Below the pieces are notes generated by a model. That model saw only the letters and a program-made list of their open reading frames with translations, had not been told where the DNA came from and did not search any database. The position numbers and the translations under genes were made by a program. Positions 9,265-17,320 of a stretch of 64,000 bases of DNA are shown here, piece after piece. Within the stretch, counting starts at the first letter, position 1. Each line of letters starts with the position of its first letter. The stretch lies in NCBI RefSeq assembly GCF_018141425.1, contig NZ_CP058561.1, positions 1,550,001-1,614,000 on the forward strand. Reading direction: 5' to 3'. This DNA is from Vallitalea guaymasensis (GTDB taxonomy: Bacteria > Bacillota > Clostridia > Lachnospirales > Vallitaleaceae).

Positions 9265-10092
9265 TTAGATATTCTTGATATCTCGAAATTCAGTTGGTGT
9301 AAAACCTGTGATCTTTTTAAAATACTTAGAGAAATAACATGAATCAGAATAACCAATTTCTTTGGATATATCTACAATACTCAATTTTGTAGTTAATAGT
9401 AATTCTTTTGCTTTCTCTAATTTCAGCTTATTAATATAATTCTTTGGTGAAGTTCCCATATGTTTTTTGAAATATCTTATAAAATAATTAGGGTGTAAAT
9501 AAACTAATTCGGCTAAATCAATTATATTAATGTTTTTGGATAGGTTATTGGTTATATAATTAATTACACTGGATAATATTTCTGTAGATTTAGTCTCTAC
9601 AATCTCAATTTCATCATTTGGAATATGTTCAAGATAGAATAGAATCATTTGTAATAATACGGAGTTTTCTCGTAATACTCCCATATAATCATCGCTTGTG
9701 AAATTTGAAATTAACTGCTCAAATAATTCTATAAGACTTTTGTTATCAGATACTGTTAATAAATATGGACTTTTCAAGAATTCAAATAGTTCTAAATCTC
9801 CAGTTTTAGCTTTAAAGTGGCAAAAGTATTTAGTTATATCCTTACCATGATAACTATGAAAGGAATGAGAGCTATTGGAAGGTATCAAAATTAATTGCCC
9901 AGGATAAACATGAAACTCAATATCATTAATTTTGCCATATCCTTCTCCATCCATGATTAAATATAATTTATTACAATTATTAATTTGATTAGTATATCCC
10001 CAAATACTTGTACATTGATAATATTCTGCATGAATTACCTCAACAACTAACTTGGAAAGAATTTCTCTAGCTAATGTTTTTTTAGTTATCAT
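9265..10092 (-). CDS. AraC-family transcriptional regulator
   Basis: The 275-residue regulator has an N-terminal cupin-like ligand domain (about residues 20-150, including YPGQLILIPSNSSHSFHSY). A C-terminal pair of AraC helix-turn-helix motifs follows (about 175-275, ending GYSDSCYFSKYFKKITGFTP). It lies downstream of GH88 in the same direction but is separated from it by a terminator at 10121-10161, so it probably has its own promoter. Its likely target is the GH88/unknown-enzyme operon, with an oligosaccharide or sugar as effector. This is inferred from position only. The start follows a TTAGGTGAT site. Confidence 0.85.
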   Translation of the reverse strand: MITKKTLAREILSKLVVEVIHAEYYQCTSIWGYTNQINNCNKLYLIMDGEGYGKINDIEFHVYPGQLILIPSNSSHSFHSYHGKDITKYFCHFKAKTGDLELFEFLKSPYLLTVSDNKSLIELFEQLISNFTSDDYMGVLRENSVLLQMILFYLEHIPNDEIEIVETKSTEILSSVINYITNNLSKNINIIDLAELVYLHPNYFIRYFKKHMGTSPKNYINKLKLEKAKELLLTTKLSIVDISKEIGYSDSCYFSKYFKKITGFTPTEFRDIKNI

Positions 10093-10120
10093 CTATTATC
10101 ACCTAACCATTCTTTGTTCT

Positions 10121-10161
10121 TGAATAAAAATTAGGCTGTATCATAAATGTTATGAGACAGC
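10121..10161 (-). terminator. Rho-independent terminator after GH88 gene
   Basis: On the minus strand GCTGT-x2-CATAA pairs with TTATG-x2-ACAGC (10135-10161), followed by a U-rich stretch. It lies about 40 nt beyond the GH88 stop codon. Confidence 0.7.
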
Positions 10162-10203
10162 TCTAATCTTCTCTATATAATCATACTCTACCACCAACTC
10201 TAA

Positions 10204-11382
10204 TTACCAAAACATCTCCACATTATTAAGCCTTTTGCACACTGCTTCCATAAAATAGTAATCTCCACAGATCCAATATAATTCTCTACCATTTGATTGT
10301 TTTAAGATACCGCTGCAATCAGTATCTTGGTTCATATATTCTTCCTCAGAAAGCTTATTAATAATTTTATCTGCCCATTCCAATAATTCTTCATTATCGT
10401 CATATTTTGCTAGTTCTATAAAAGCACAAGCTGCTACTGCTGCTGCTGATGTATCCTTAGCCTGTTTTTCCCCTTCTGGTAATCTAAAATCCCATACAGG
10501 TACAATTGTTTCTTTTATGTTCTCTATATATTTCTCTGCAAGCTTTTTGGAAGCCTCAAGATATTTCTCATTATGTGTATAACCATAAGCTATGGCAAAA
10601 CCATATATTGCCCATGTTGCACCTCTTGCCCAATAGGATTCATCAGAATAACCGCAATAGTTAGTTCCGCCGATTGGTTCTCCTGTTTTCTCATCAAATC
10701 TATATGCATGATAAACTGAATAGTCATCCCTAATAAAATATTTTAGCGTCATATCAGCATGAGCATTAGCAATATTAGCAAAATACATATTGCCAGTAAC
10801 TTCTGTCGCCCAATATAATAATGGTATATTCATCATACTGTCAATTATGGCTAACCCTTTACTTTCTGTGAAAAAATGGTTTTTTGAGAGTTCTTCTGAT
10901 ACATATTCAGGTATTTTATCATCAACTCTTCCCCAAGCCCTGATATAATTACCTTTTACCATGAACCTCTTAGCCAGTTCTTCTGCTGCTTTTATGGCTA
11001 CTTTTTTGTGATTGACATCTCCTGTTAATTTATATAATGCAACAGAATATGGAGTATATAAGAAGCCTAGGTCATGCATTGTATCCATAGGTGTATTAAA
11101 TACTTTATCATGATATTCATCATAAAAACCATTTAGCCATTTTAGATATTCTGGTCTATCAGTAACTTGATAAGCTAAACAAGCCATTCCAGTGTAAAAA
11201 GAAGGTGTCCATACAAATATATGTGATAAATCTAAAGATTTATTATCTAGAGACATTTCTTTAAAGTAATTTCCGTCTTCACTTGCTGAATATTCTCTTA
11301 AATCATTCTTGATTATGTTCATATTGTTTGTTGTTTTGTCTATACATAGCTTTTTTAATTGGATTAATTTCTCTTGTGTCAT
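10204..11382 (-). CDS. Unsaturated glucuronyl hydrolase, GH88 family
   Basis: The 392-residue protein matches the GH88 (alpha/alpha)6-barrel family. MHDLGFLY places a conserved Asp at residue 104 and IDSMMNIPLLYWA places another at 181. These correspond to the two acidic residues (D88/D149 type) of Bacillus UGL. Later motifs SVYHAYRFD and YWARGATWAIYGFA also fit. The family hydrates and removes the 4,5-unsaturated uronic acid left at oligosaccharide ends by polysaccharide lyases. There is no signal peptide, so it acts in the cytoplasm. It is 18 nt downstream of the 479-residue gene and is cotranscribed. GH105, a related fold, is the main alternative. Confidence 0.85.
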   Translation of the reverse strand: MTQEKLIQLKKLCIDKTTNNMNIIKNDLREYSASEDGNYFKEMSLDNKSLDLSHIFVWTPSFYTGMACLAYQVTDRPEYLKWLNGFYDEYHDKVFNTPMDTMHDLGFLYTPYSVALYKLTGDVNHKKVAIKAAEELAKRFMVKGNYIRAWGRVDDKIPEYVSEELSKNHFFTESKGLAIIDSMMNIPLLYWATEVTGNMYFANIANAHADMTLKYFIRDDYSVYHAYRFDEKTGEPIGGTNYCGYSDESYWARGATWAIYGFAIAYGYTHNEKYLEASKKLAEKYIENIKETIVPVWDFRLPEGEKQAKDTSAAAVAACAFIELAKYDDNEELLEWADKIINKLSEEEYMNQDTDCSGILKQSNGRELYWICGDYYFMEAVCKRLNNVEMFW

Positions 11383-11400
11383 GGCTCTACTCCTTTTTTA

Positions 11401-12840
11401 TTATTTTCCCCTTATGGGTAAATTAATTATGGAATCTATATCTAATTCTCTTTCAGAATCATTAATAACTAATATTTCTTTACTAGTTTTTACAAATACT
11501 GGTGCATCTGTAAATGTATATTTATTATCTAGACTTCTATTTCCTGGAATCCACCCCATGTCAACTCCGAATTTATTGCTGTCCTTTCTTCCTAAAACCG
11601 TATACAATCCGTTAGAATAGTAATCTTTAATTGCCCAATGAGTATTATCTTCAATCCATATACAATTATCACCTAATAGTGCAGAGGTCTTATTATATGA
11701 TTGATTGAATTCCATCCAAAAGCTGTCGTCAATAGAATCTAATTCTTCGACTAGATACATGAAATCATGAGCATGCCAAGCTGTACAAGGTGCAATATCT
11801 GCTTCTGCTTTCCATCCAGTGGCTGATACAAAATACCCTCTTTTGGTTTGATAGAAGGAATAAGTCTCTTTACATTCATTAATGAAATCTCTTAAATCCT
11901 TGCTGTCATGATACTGCAGACATTTTTTCATTCCTAACAGGTTCATACCCATACCAGCAATTAACATAGGGTCATCTAATTTTGCCCACTCACCATTTAC
12001 TTTGAACCACATTTTATGGAATCTTCTTTTTCCATTATCATCTACCCAAGATGACCTAATAATCTGATTACATATGGCTATAGCTTGGTCTAGAAATCTC
12101 TTTTCTCCATATTGTTCATAGGCTTCTATTAGAGGACATATCATTAATCCATAATATTCTGCTGGTTCAACAACATCATTTTGTTCGAAACAAATATTTC
12201 TATAAGTAGCCACGCTTTCCTCATCTGGGAAACCTGTTCTATGGAAATTCTTTATCATGAAATCAATATCTTCTGGTATTTCTTTTTCGTAACGTTTGTC
12301 ATTAAAAGTTTTTTGGAATATCAATTTACTCCAGATCCTTGCATAATCTTGATTGCAACAACTGTCTTGTGAAGGTCTTCCTCCACCCCATCCATATGTT
12401 CCAAGCAGATTTTTTAATATTGCTTTTTTTATTAATTCTAATTTTTCTTCGCTTAGATAGGATTTTCCATTAAAAGCAGTTAAGCCCAAGGAGATATTGG
12501 CTACAGCATTATGTATTAATCCACTTTGTAGAGTTTCTCCTACTTGAAATCCAACGTGTTTGTACTGATTATTTTCTTGGAATGATGTAGCTTGATATTG
12601 GATAAGTCTGTCTAATAAAGCTTTTCCCTCATCATTCATCTTTTTTGAAAGTGCGTAAGATAAGCCTGCTAAGAAAGGAGATGCAAAGGTACTATGACCT
12701 GAAGTAAAGTCTTGTAATCTATATGGATTACTTCCCCATACTGAATGATTATGAAAACCATAAATCGCTCCACTTTCTTGTACCCAAGATTTTATCCAAT
12801 TACCAAGAGAACCTACCTGTATATTGCTATTTTCAACCAT
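11401..12840 (-). CDS. Unrecognised 479-residue enzyme-like protein, probable alpha-toroid
   Basis: I do not recognise this protein with confidence. It lacks a signal peptide and has many Trp, Tyr and His residues. Segments such as GNWIKSWVQESGAIYGFHNHSVW, HVGFQVGETLQSGLIHNAVANISLG and TGWKAEADIAPCTAWHAHDFMY are spaced like successive helical hairpins of an (alpha/alpha) toroid. That fold is common in glycosidases and polysaccharide lyases. A short beta-rich tail (about 420-479) ends the protein. It is the first gene of an operon with GH88, so it probably acts on the same uronate-containing oligosaccharide, either as a hydrolase or a lyase. GAGGTG precedes the ATG. The function is inferred from neighbours only. 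Confidence 0.55.
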   Translation of the reverse strand: MVENSNIQVGSLGNWIKSWVQESGAIYGFHNHSVWGSNPYRLQDFTSGHSTFASPFLAGLSYALSKKMNDEGKALLDRLIQYQATSFQENNQYKHVGFQVGETLQSGLIHNAVANISLGLTAFNGKSYLSEEKLELIKKAILKNLLGTYGWGGGRPSQDSCCNQDYARIWSKLIFQKTFNDKRYEKEIPEDIDFMIKNFHRTGFPDEESVATYRNICFEQNDVVEPAEYYGLMICPLIEAYEQYGEKRFLDQAIAICNQIIRSSWVDDNGKRRFHKMWFKVNGEWAKLDDPMLIAGMGMNLLGMKKCLQYHDSKDLRDFINECKETYSFYQTKRGYFVSATGWKAEADIAPCTAWHAHDFMYLVEELDSIDDSFWMEFNQSYNKTSALLGDNCIWIEDNTHWAIKDYYSNGLYTVLGRKDSNKFGVDMGWIPGNRSLDNKYTFTDAPVFVKTSKEILVINDSERELDIDSIINLPIRGK

Positions 12841-12881
12841 TTTTAATCACCTCTGATTAGTTCGTTTCTAATTATGTTATT

Positions 12882-12895
12882 TTAGTATTTACTAA
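12882..12895. promoter_or_regulatory. Palindromic operator candidate upstream of GH88 operon
   Basis: TTAGTA-TT-TACTAA is a 14-bp dyad with perfect 6-bp arms, about 45 bp upstream of the first gene of the GH88 operon. It is a candidate operator, perhaps for the nearby AraC protein. Only the symmetry is observed. Confidence 0.35.
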
Positions 12896-12920
12896 TTAAC
12901 TAAATTATAGAATCAGGGTA

Positions 12921-12957
12921 AACAAAATAAAACCCTAAATAATTGACATTTAGGGTT
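12921..12957 (-). terminator. Terminator downstream of msrA
   Basis: AACCCTAAAT (12931-12940) pairs with ATTTAGGGTT (12948-12957) over 10 bp with a 7-nt loop. On the minus strand the stem is followed by a T-rich tail. It ends transcription arriving from the msrA pseudogene. Confidence 0.8.
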
Positions 12958-13058
12958 CATTATAAACTTAAAAAATATTATCCTATTTATTTTAATTTTA
13001 TTCTTATGATATTTTAGAAATTGATGAATTAAGACTAACACATTTTTACTATTGTTGA

Positions 13059-13536
13059 TTAATCTTTATATTTATTTAATGGAATATGACAATATCCATT
13101 AGGATTTTTATCAAGGTATTTTTGATGATATTGTTCTGCGTTGAAGAAATTTTTTAAGGGTTCAATTACAGTAACGATAGGTAAATCATATTTTTCCTGT
13201 TCCCTTGTTTTAGATTCCTCTATAATCTTTTTATCATCTTCATCGGTATAAAAAATTCCAGTACCATATTGTGAACCAATATCTGGTCCTTGCCTATCCT
13301 TAACAGTAGGTTCTACAATCTCCCAATAAGCTCCCAACAACTTATCAAGACCTATTATCATACTCAACATATACAGCTTCATAATGTCCTGTTGTAGAAG
13401 TACAGACTTGTTCATAAGTTGGACTTACTACATTACCATTGGCATAACCGACTTTTGTAAATGTCACACCATCCAGTAGATTAAAATACGCTTCAACTCC
13501 CCAGAAACAACCACCTGCAAATACAATTGTCTTCAT
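13059..13536 (-). pseudogene. msrA: Peptide methionine sulfoxide reductase A, frameshifted
   Basis: The first frame (13536 to about 13350) encodes [13 protein letters not shown] with the catalytic Cys of MsrA, through [12 protein letters not shown], then stops. The rest of the family continues in another frame: [31 protein letters not shown]. The two frames meet at the GATAATAGG stretch near 13350. The join is several residues shorter than other MsrA proteins, suggesting a small deletion, about 8 bp, rather than a single missed base. Intact MsrA repairs oxidised methionine. All the usual motifs are otherwise intact, so the break may be recent or a sequencing error. The ATG is preceded by AAGGATAT, and a terminator follows at 12921-12957. 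Confidence 0.85.
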
Positions 13537-13681
13537 AATAATATCCTTTCTCGAAAATAATAATTATTATACAAGTTATTATAAAATAATTGAGTATATA
13601 ACTAACTTTTAATACGTCCATCACTTTTATTATTATTGTATCGGTTAATTATTATTCCGTCAATAAGATGATAAGGGAACT

Positions 13682-14938
13682 TTATTTTGCAACTTGATAT
13701 TTCTTGAATCCTCTATAGGTAAATGGTAAGGTAATTATTATAGTGAGAATTGATGTAACCACAATAACCACAGGAAGTGAAACAAGTCTTCCAAAAAAAT
13801 TGTAAACATCATATACGCTGAAAACAAGGAAGGTGTTCATGGCATTTGCTGGTAAGAGGGATGTGATTTGCCTTATTAACAAGTTGGTTTTGCTGTTTGG
13901 TATAAAAAGAGGAACAAAAAGACACAATGCACTAACAATAATAACAGCATAAGATGTTTTCATACGCGAAGACAGTAACATTACTAATGCAATTACAGCA
14001 AGGTTTATCACATAACCAATAATTAATCCATATAGATAGACTTGAAATATTGTCAGAGGATAAGGGGCGATTAGTGAAATAATCTGCAGGTTAGCATTCC
14101 ATCCCGTACTTCCATAGCAACATAGCATCAACAATGTAAAAATCAATATTCCACCAAAATATACAATTGTGGTAAAAAAGGTGGATGCAAGTATTTTTGC
14201 TGTAATAACTTTTCCTTTTCCGTATCGTGAAGATAAAATAATAGAAGCAGCGCCGCTCTTATATTCGGAAGCAAATATCGGAGAAATACATACACATACT
14301 GCAAAAGCAATTACCAACATTAATATTCCTAGACCTTTGGAAAGTATGTCAAACCAACCATCCGTATAGGCAAAATGATAAGGAGTATCTATTTTTCTGT
14401 TCAATTGCAAAAAATATTCTTTTTCTGCATCTGAATATTTTCCATAGGAATAATTCATGTTCAAGATATCATTGACTAAATCATATCTTTGCTCATAAAA
14501 TCTACTCATATCCTCACTGGATAGACTGGATAGAATATAGTAATCATAGTTATTAGCACCGGAGAATACTCTGCGAATGAGATCAGCAACTTCTTGGTCC
14601 TTTTGAAGATACTTTCCATAAGCTTCATCGCTGATGCAAGAGCCACCATTACCATCTGAAACATAGTTCTCTTTATTATTACATATTGTTTGATAGTTAG
14701 TAAGAACTGAATCCAATTTATCCGTTGTCAAGCTGCCTTCCCAAACTAGCATTTGCTCTTTTTTTAAGTTAATAGCAGATAATCCATTTACCTCATTACC
14801 ATTTTGGTCAACATAAGAGTTTTCAGATACAAACACAATCGCTAATAGTAAAACATATAGGAGTACACCAATCAAAGCACCGAAAGATGATTTGCGTCGA
14901 AATATTTTCTTCAATTCAAACTTAAATAGCATTATCAT
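13682..14938 (-). CDS. ABC-2 type membrane permease
   Basis: The 418-residue protein begins with a cytoplasmic FELKKIFRRKSS segment and one transmembrane helix. A long extracytoplasmic domain follows (about residues 40-190), then five or so C-terminal helices. This topology is typical of ABC-2 exporters linked to stress or antibiotic resistance. Its start codon overlaps the stop of the ATPase gene (TAATG), so the two subunits are translationally coupled. It is the last gene of the ECF sigma operon. The substrate is unknown; lipid-active peptides are common for such systems, but nothing here proves it. Confidence 0.8.
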   Translation of the reverse strand: MIMLFKFELKKIFRRKSSFGALIGVLLYVLLLAIVFVSENSYVDQNGNEVNGLSAINLKKEQMLVWEGSLTTDKLDSVLTNYQTICNNKENYVSDGNGGSCISDEAYGKYLQKDQEVADLIRRVFSGANNYDYYILSSLSSEDMSRFYEQRYDLVNDILNMNYSYGKYSDAEKEYFLQLNRKIDTPYHFAYTDGWFDILSKGLGILMLVIAFAVCVCISPIFASEYKSGAASIILSSRYGKGKVITAKILASTFFTTIVYFGGILIFTLLMLCCYGSTGWNANLQIISLIAPYPLTIFQVYLYGLIIGYVINLAVIALVMLLSSRMKTSYAVIIVSALCLFVPLFIPNSKTNLLIRQITSLLPANAMNTFLVFSVYDVYNFFGRLVSLPVVIVVTSILTIIITLPFTYRGFKKYQVAK

Positions 14939-15840
14939 TATTTTCCACCTGCTTTCTTTTCTGGGCTCTTACCACTTTGTTGGTCTTGAAAATAATAAAG
15001 GTATAAATCTTCTAAAGTTGCTTCTACTGGTTTTGCTCCACTTACGGGCTTATTTTCTGCAATGATACGCAACTCTACATTTTTACCATTATGATGTAAA
15101 TTACCAACGCAATATTGACTTTCATATTGTTCTACTTGATTTTGTGGAACGATACAACTCCATACATTTCCATTTGCAATGGCTATAAGCTCGTCAACTG
15201 CTCCAGTCATAAGCAATGTACCTTTTTTTATCATTAATATTTTATCAGCTATGTACTCAACATCCGATACAATATGAGTCGATAAAATAATAATCTTATC
15301 TTTGGAAAAATTAGAGATCAAGTTACGAAAACGCACACGCTCTTTTGGATCAAGACCAGCTGTAGGTTCATCCAATATCAATATCTTAGGATTATTCAGT
15401 ACTGCTTGAGCAATTCCTAAACGTTGTTTCATTCCCCCTGAAAATGTACGTATTTTTTTACTAGCCACATCAGTCAATCCAACAAATTCTAGTAATTCTT
15501 TTGTTCGTATTTTTGCTTTTCGTTTATTAATTCCTTTTAATGCAGCAATATAATGCATGAATTCTTTCCCAGTAAAATCTGGGTAATACCCAAAATCCTG
15601 TGGAAGATACCCGAGCAAATTTCTATAGCTTTCACCCATGTCATCTATGCTGTTGCCATCAAGTAAAACTTCACCTGATGTGGGAGTTAAAACACCGCAT
15701 ATCATACGCATTAGCGTTGTTTTCCCAGCCCCATTGGCTCCTAAAAGTCCATATATACCTGGTTTTAATGTTGTAGATAATCGTTCTATAGCTATCTTGT
15801 TACCAAATTGTTTGGTAAGTCTATCAAGTGTTAATTCCAT
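14938..15840 (-). CDS. ABC transporter ATPase
   Basis: The 300-residue ATPase has Walker A GANGAGKTT, signature FSGGMKQRLGIAQ and Walker B ILILDEPTAGLDP. After about residue 220 it has a short C-terminal extension. The start at 15840 was chosen because AGGAGG lies 7 nt upstream. A longer in-frame reading from 15864 has no such site and would overlap the upstream gene. It pairs with the ABC-2 permease by a one-base stop/start overlap and follows the membrane protein by 11 nt. The operon order is sigma factor, membrane protein, ATPase, permease. It probably powers an export or resistance function induced by the sigma factor. Confidence 0.88.
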   Translation of the reverse strand: MELTLDRLTKQFGNKIAIERLSTTLKPGIYGLLGANGAGKTTLMRMICGVLTPTSGEVLLDGNSIDDMGESYRNLLGYLPQDFGYYPDFTGKEFMHYIAALKGINKRKAKIRTKELLEFVGLTDVASKKIRTFSGGMKQRLGIAQAVLNNPKILILDEPTAGLDPKERVRFRNLISNFSKDKIIILSTHIVSDVEYIADKILMIKKGTLLMTGAVDELIAIANGNVWSCIVPQNQVEQYESQYCVGNLHHNGKNVELRIIAENKPVSGAKPVEATLEDLYLYYFQDQQSGKSPEKKAGGK

Positions 15841-15851
15841 TGAATTTCCTC

Positions 15852-16616
15852 CTATATGTTGCATAAATAATGCTCATTCATTTTGTTTTTGCAGTTTTTT
15901 ATCATTTTAAACACTTCTAACATTACACCTATGAAAGCAATAATAAACAAAATTACCCAGCACCAGATTGCAGATACCTCATATATTGACGGATACCTAT
16001 ATGAGATCATTCCTAAGGCAAATGAAATAAATAAACCAAGTGCCACGCAATAATAATTGCAATCCTTTTGTTTAAAATGATTCAATACCCATAAACAGGC
16101 AAAACATGTTAATAAAAACGGTACACAAATATAAATTATCACCGAGAATATTCCTATGGATAATTGCAATCCTGATATTACCATAAGAATCGTCAGGAAT
16201 AATATATCCATTAGCCCTATTATGCAAATTCTTGTAATCATCAACTGCTTAAAAGAAAATCGAGTTGATATCTCAATTTCCATTGTTTCATATACATATG
16301 AACGGGATATTTCCGATATGCTGGATAATACAATCAAAGGCGAAGCAGCAGATAATATAGCAATAATTTCTGAACTGTCATATAGGAAAAACAAACCAAT
16401 ACAACATATCAATAAAATACCAATTTGATAAAACCATACTTTCTTTCTTATAAAACCAAATTGTCTAAAGAAAAATTGCAGAAACGATACTTGACTTTCT
16501 GTTGCTTGAAGTATTTTATTCCCTTGAATTATTGTATTTGACATTCCATCAGCCCTTGGAGCCGGTGGTACATCTCTATAAACTTCCCGTAAGCGTGTTT
16601 CAATATTATTTTTCAA
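15852..16616 (-). CDS. Membrane protein cotranscribed with ECF sigma, possible anti-sigma factor
   Basis: The 254-residue protein has an N-terminal cytoplasmic region of about 55 residues (ETRLREVYRDVPPAPRAD). Six predicted hydrophobic helices follow between about residues 60 and 245. It overlaps the sigma-factor gene by 11 nt, the usual arrangement for a sigma/anti-sigma pair. I see no zinc-binding anti-sigma motif (HxxxCxxC), so it is not a ZAS-type protein. It could instead be a sensor or a third transporter subunit. The function is inferred from position. Confidence 0.55.
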   Translation of the reverse strand: MKNNIETRLREVYRDVPPAPRADGMSNTIIQGNKILQATESQVSFLQFFFRQFGFIRKKVWFYQIGILLICCIGLFFLYDSSEIIAILSAASPLIVLSSISEISRSYVYETMEIEISTRFSFKQLMITRICIIGLMDILFLTILMVISGLQLSIGIFSVIIYICVPFLLTCFACLWVLNHFKQKDCNYYCVALGLFISFALGMISYRYPSIYEVSAIWCWVILFIIAFIGVMLEVFKMIKNCKNKMNEHYLCNI

Positions 16617-17139
16617 GTGAATAACCCTCCTTCTCTAATTTTTTTAATTTTGATAATGCTGCCTTTAATCTATATTGAATAGCAAAAATTGTGGTTCCTG
16701 TTATGTCCGCTATCTCTCGTAGCTTCAAATCCTCCCCATATCGTAGAATTATCACCTCTTGTTGTGCAGAAGGTAATTTACTGATCATTTGTTTTAAGCT
16801 GATGTTGTCTATCACTTTATTTAAACTATTCATAGTTGAAAAGTCTAGGATTTCAGTTTTTTCGTCTAATAGAACTGGTTTTTTTTGTCTATACCAGTCA
16901 TTACATAAATTTCTAGCTATTGTATATAAGTACGCTTTCAACTTACCACAATTTGAATAGGTATCAATATTACTTACAAATCGCAAAAAAGTATCTTGCG
17001 TAATATCCTGGGCAACGAAACTATCTCCAACTTTTTTATAGCAATAGCGATATATCATATCATAATGTTCTTCAATAATTTGAGTTAGTGCATTTGCATC
17101 TTGCTCTTGGGCTAATTTCATCAGCTTTTTTTGGAGCAC
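16606..17139 (-). CDS. ECF-type RNA polymerase sigma-70 factor
   Basis: The 177-residue protein has region 2 at about residues 20-90 (YRYCYKKVGDSFVAQDITQDTFLRF, then AYLYTIARNLCNDWYR). Region 4 is at about 115-165 (LPSAQQEVIILRYGEDLKLREIA). Its size and lack of regions 1 and 3 identify an ECF factor. The start follows AGGAGGTG. It heads an operon with a membrane protein and an ABC transporter. This suggests it senses envelope stress or a toxic peptide and switches on its own export system. Autoregulation is likely by analogy, but I could not confidently place an ECF-type promoter. Confidence 0.9.
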   Translation of the reverse strand: MLQKKLMKLAQEQDANALTQIIEEHYDMIYRYCYKKVGDSFVAQDITQDTFLRFVSNIDTYSNCGKLKAYLYTIARNLCNDWYRQKKPVLLDEKTEILDFSTMNSLNKVIDNISLKQMISKLPSAQQEVIILRYGEDLKLREIADITGTTIFAIQYRLKAALSKLKKLEKEGYSLEK

Positions 17140-17320
17140 ATAATCACCTCCTACTCTTTATAACGGTATAGACTATCAAAATGTGTGAAAGAATTTTTAT
17201 TTTTTATAATTTATTTTCTGTTAAAATGATTTACATTGATTTTAGGCTATCATACTCTCTTCTCATTATCAATGGTTCACTTCGCCAAACTAGGCTAGTA
17301 TAACTTAGGGTATTAATATA

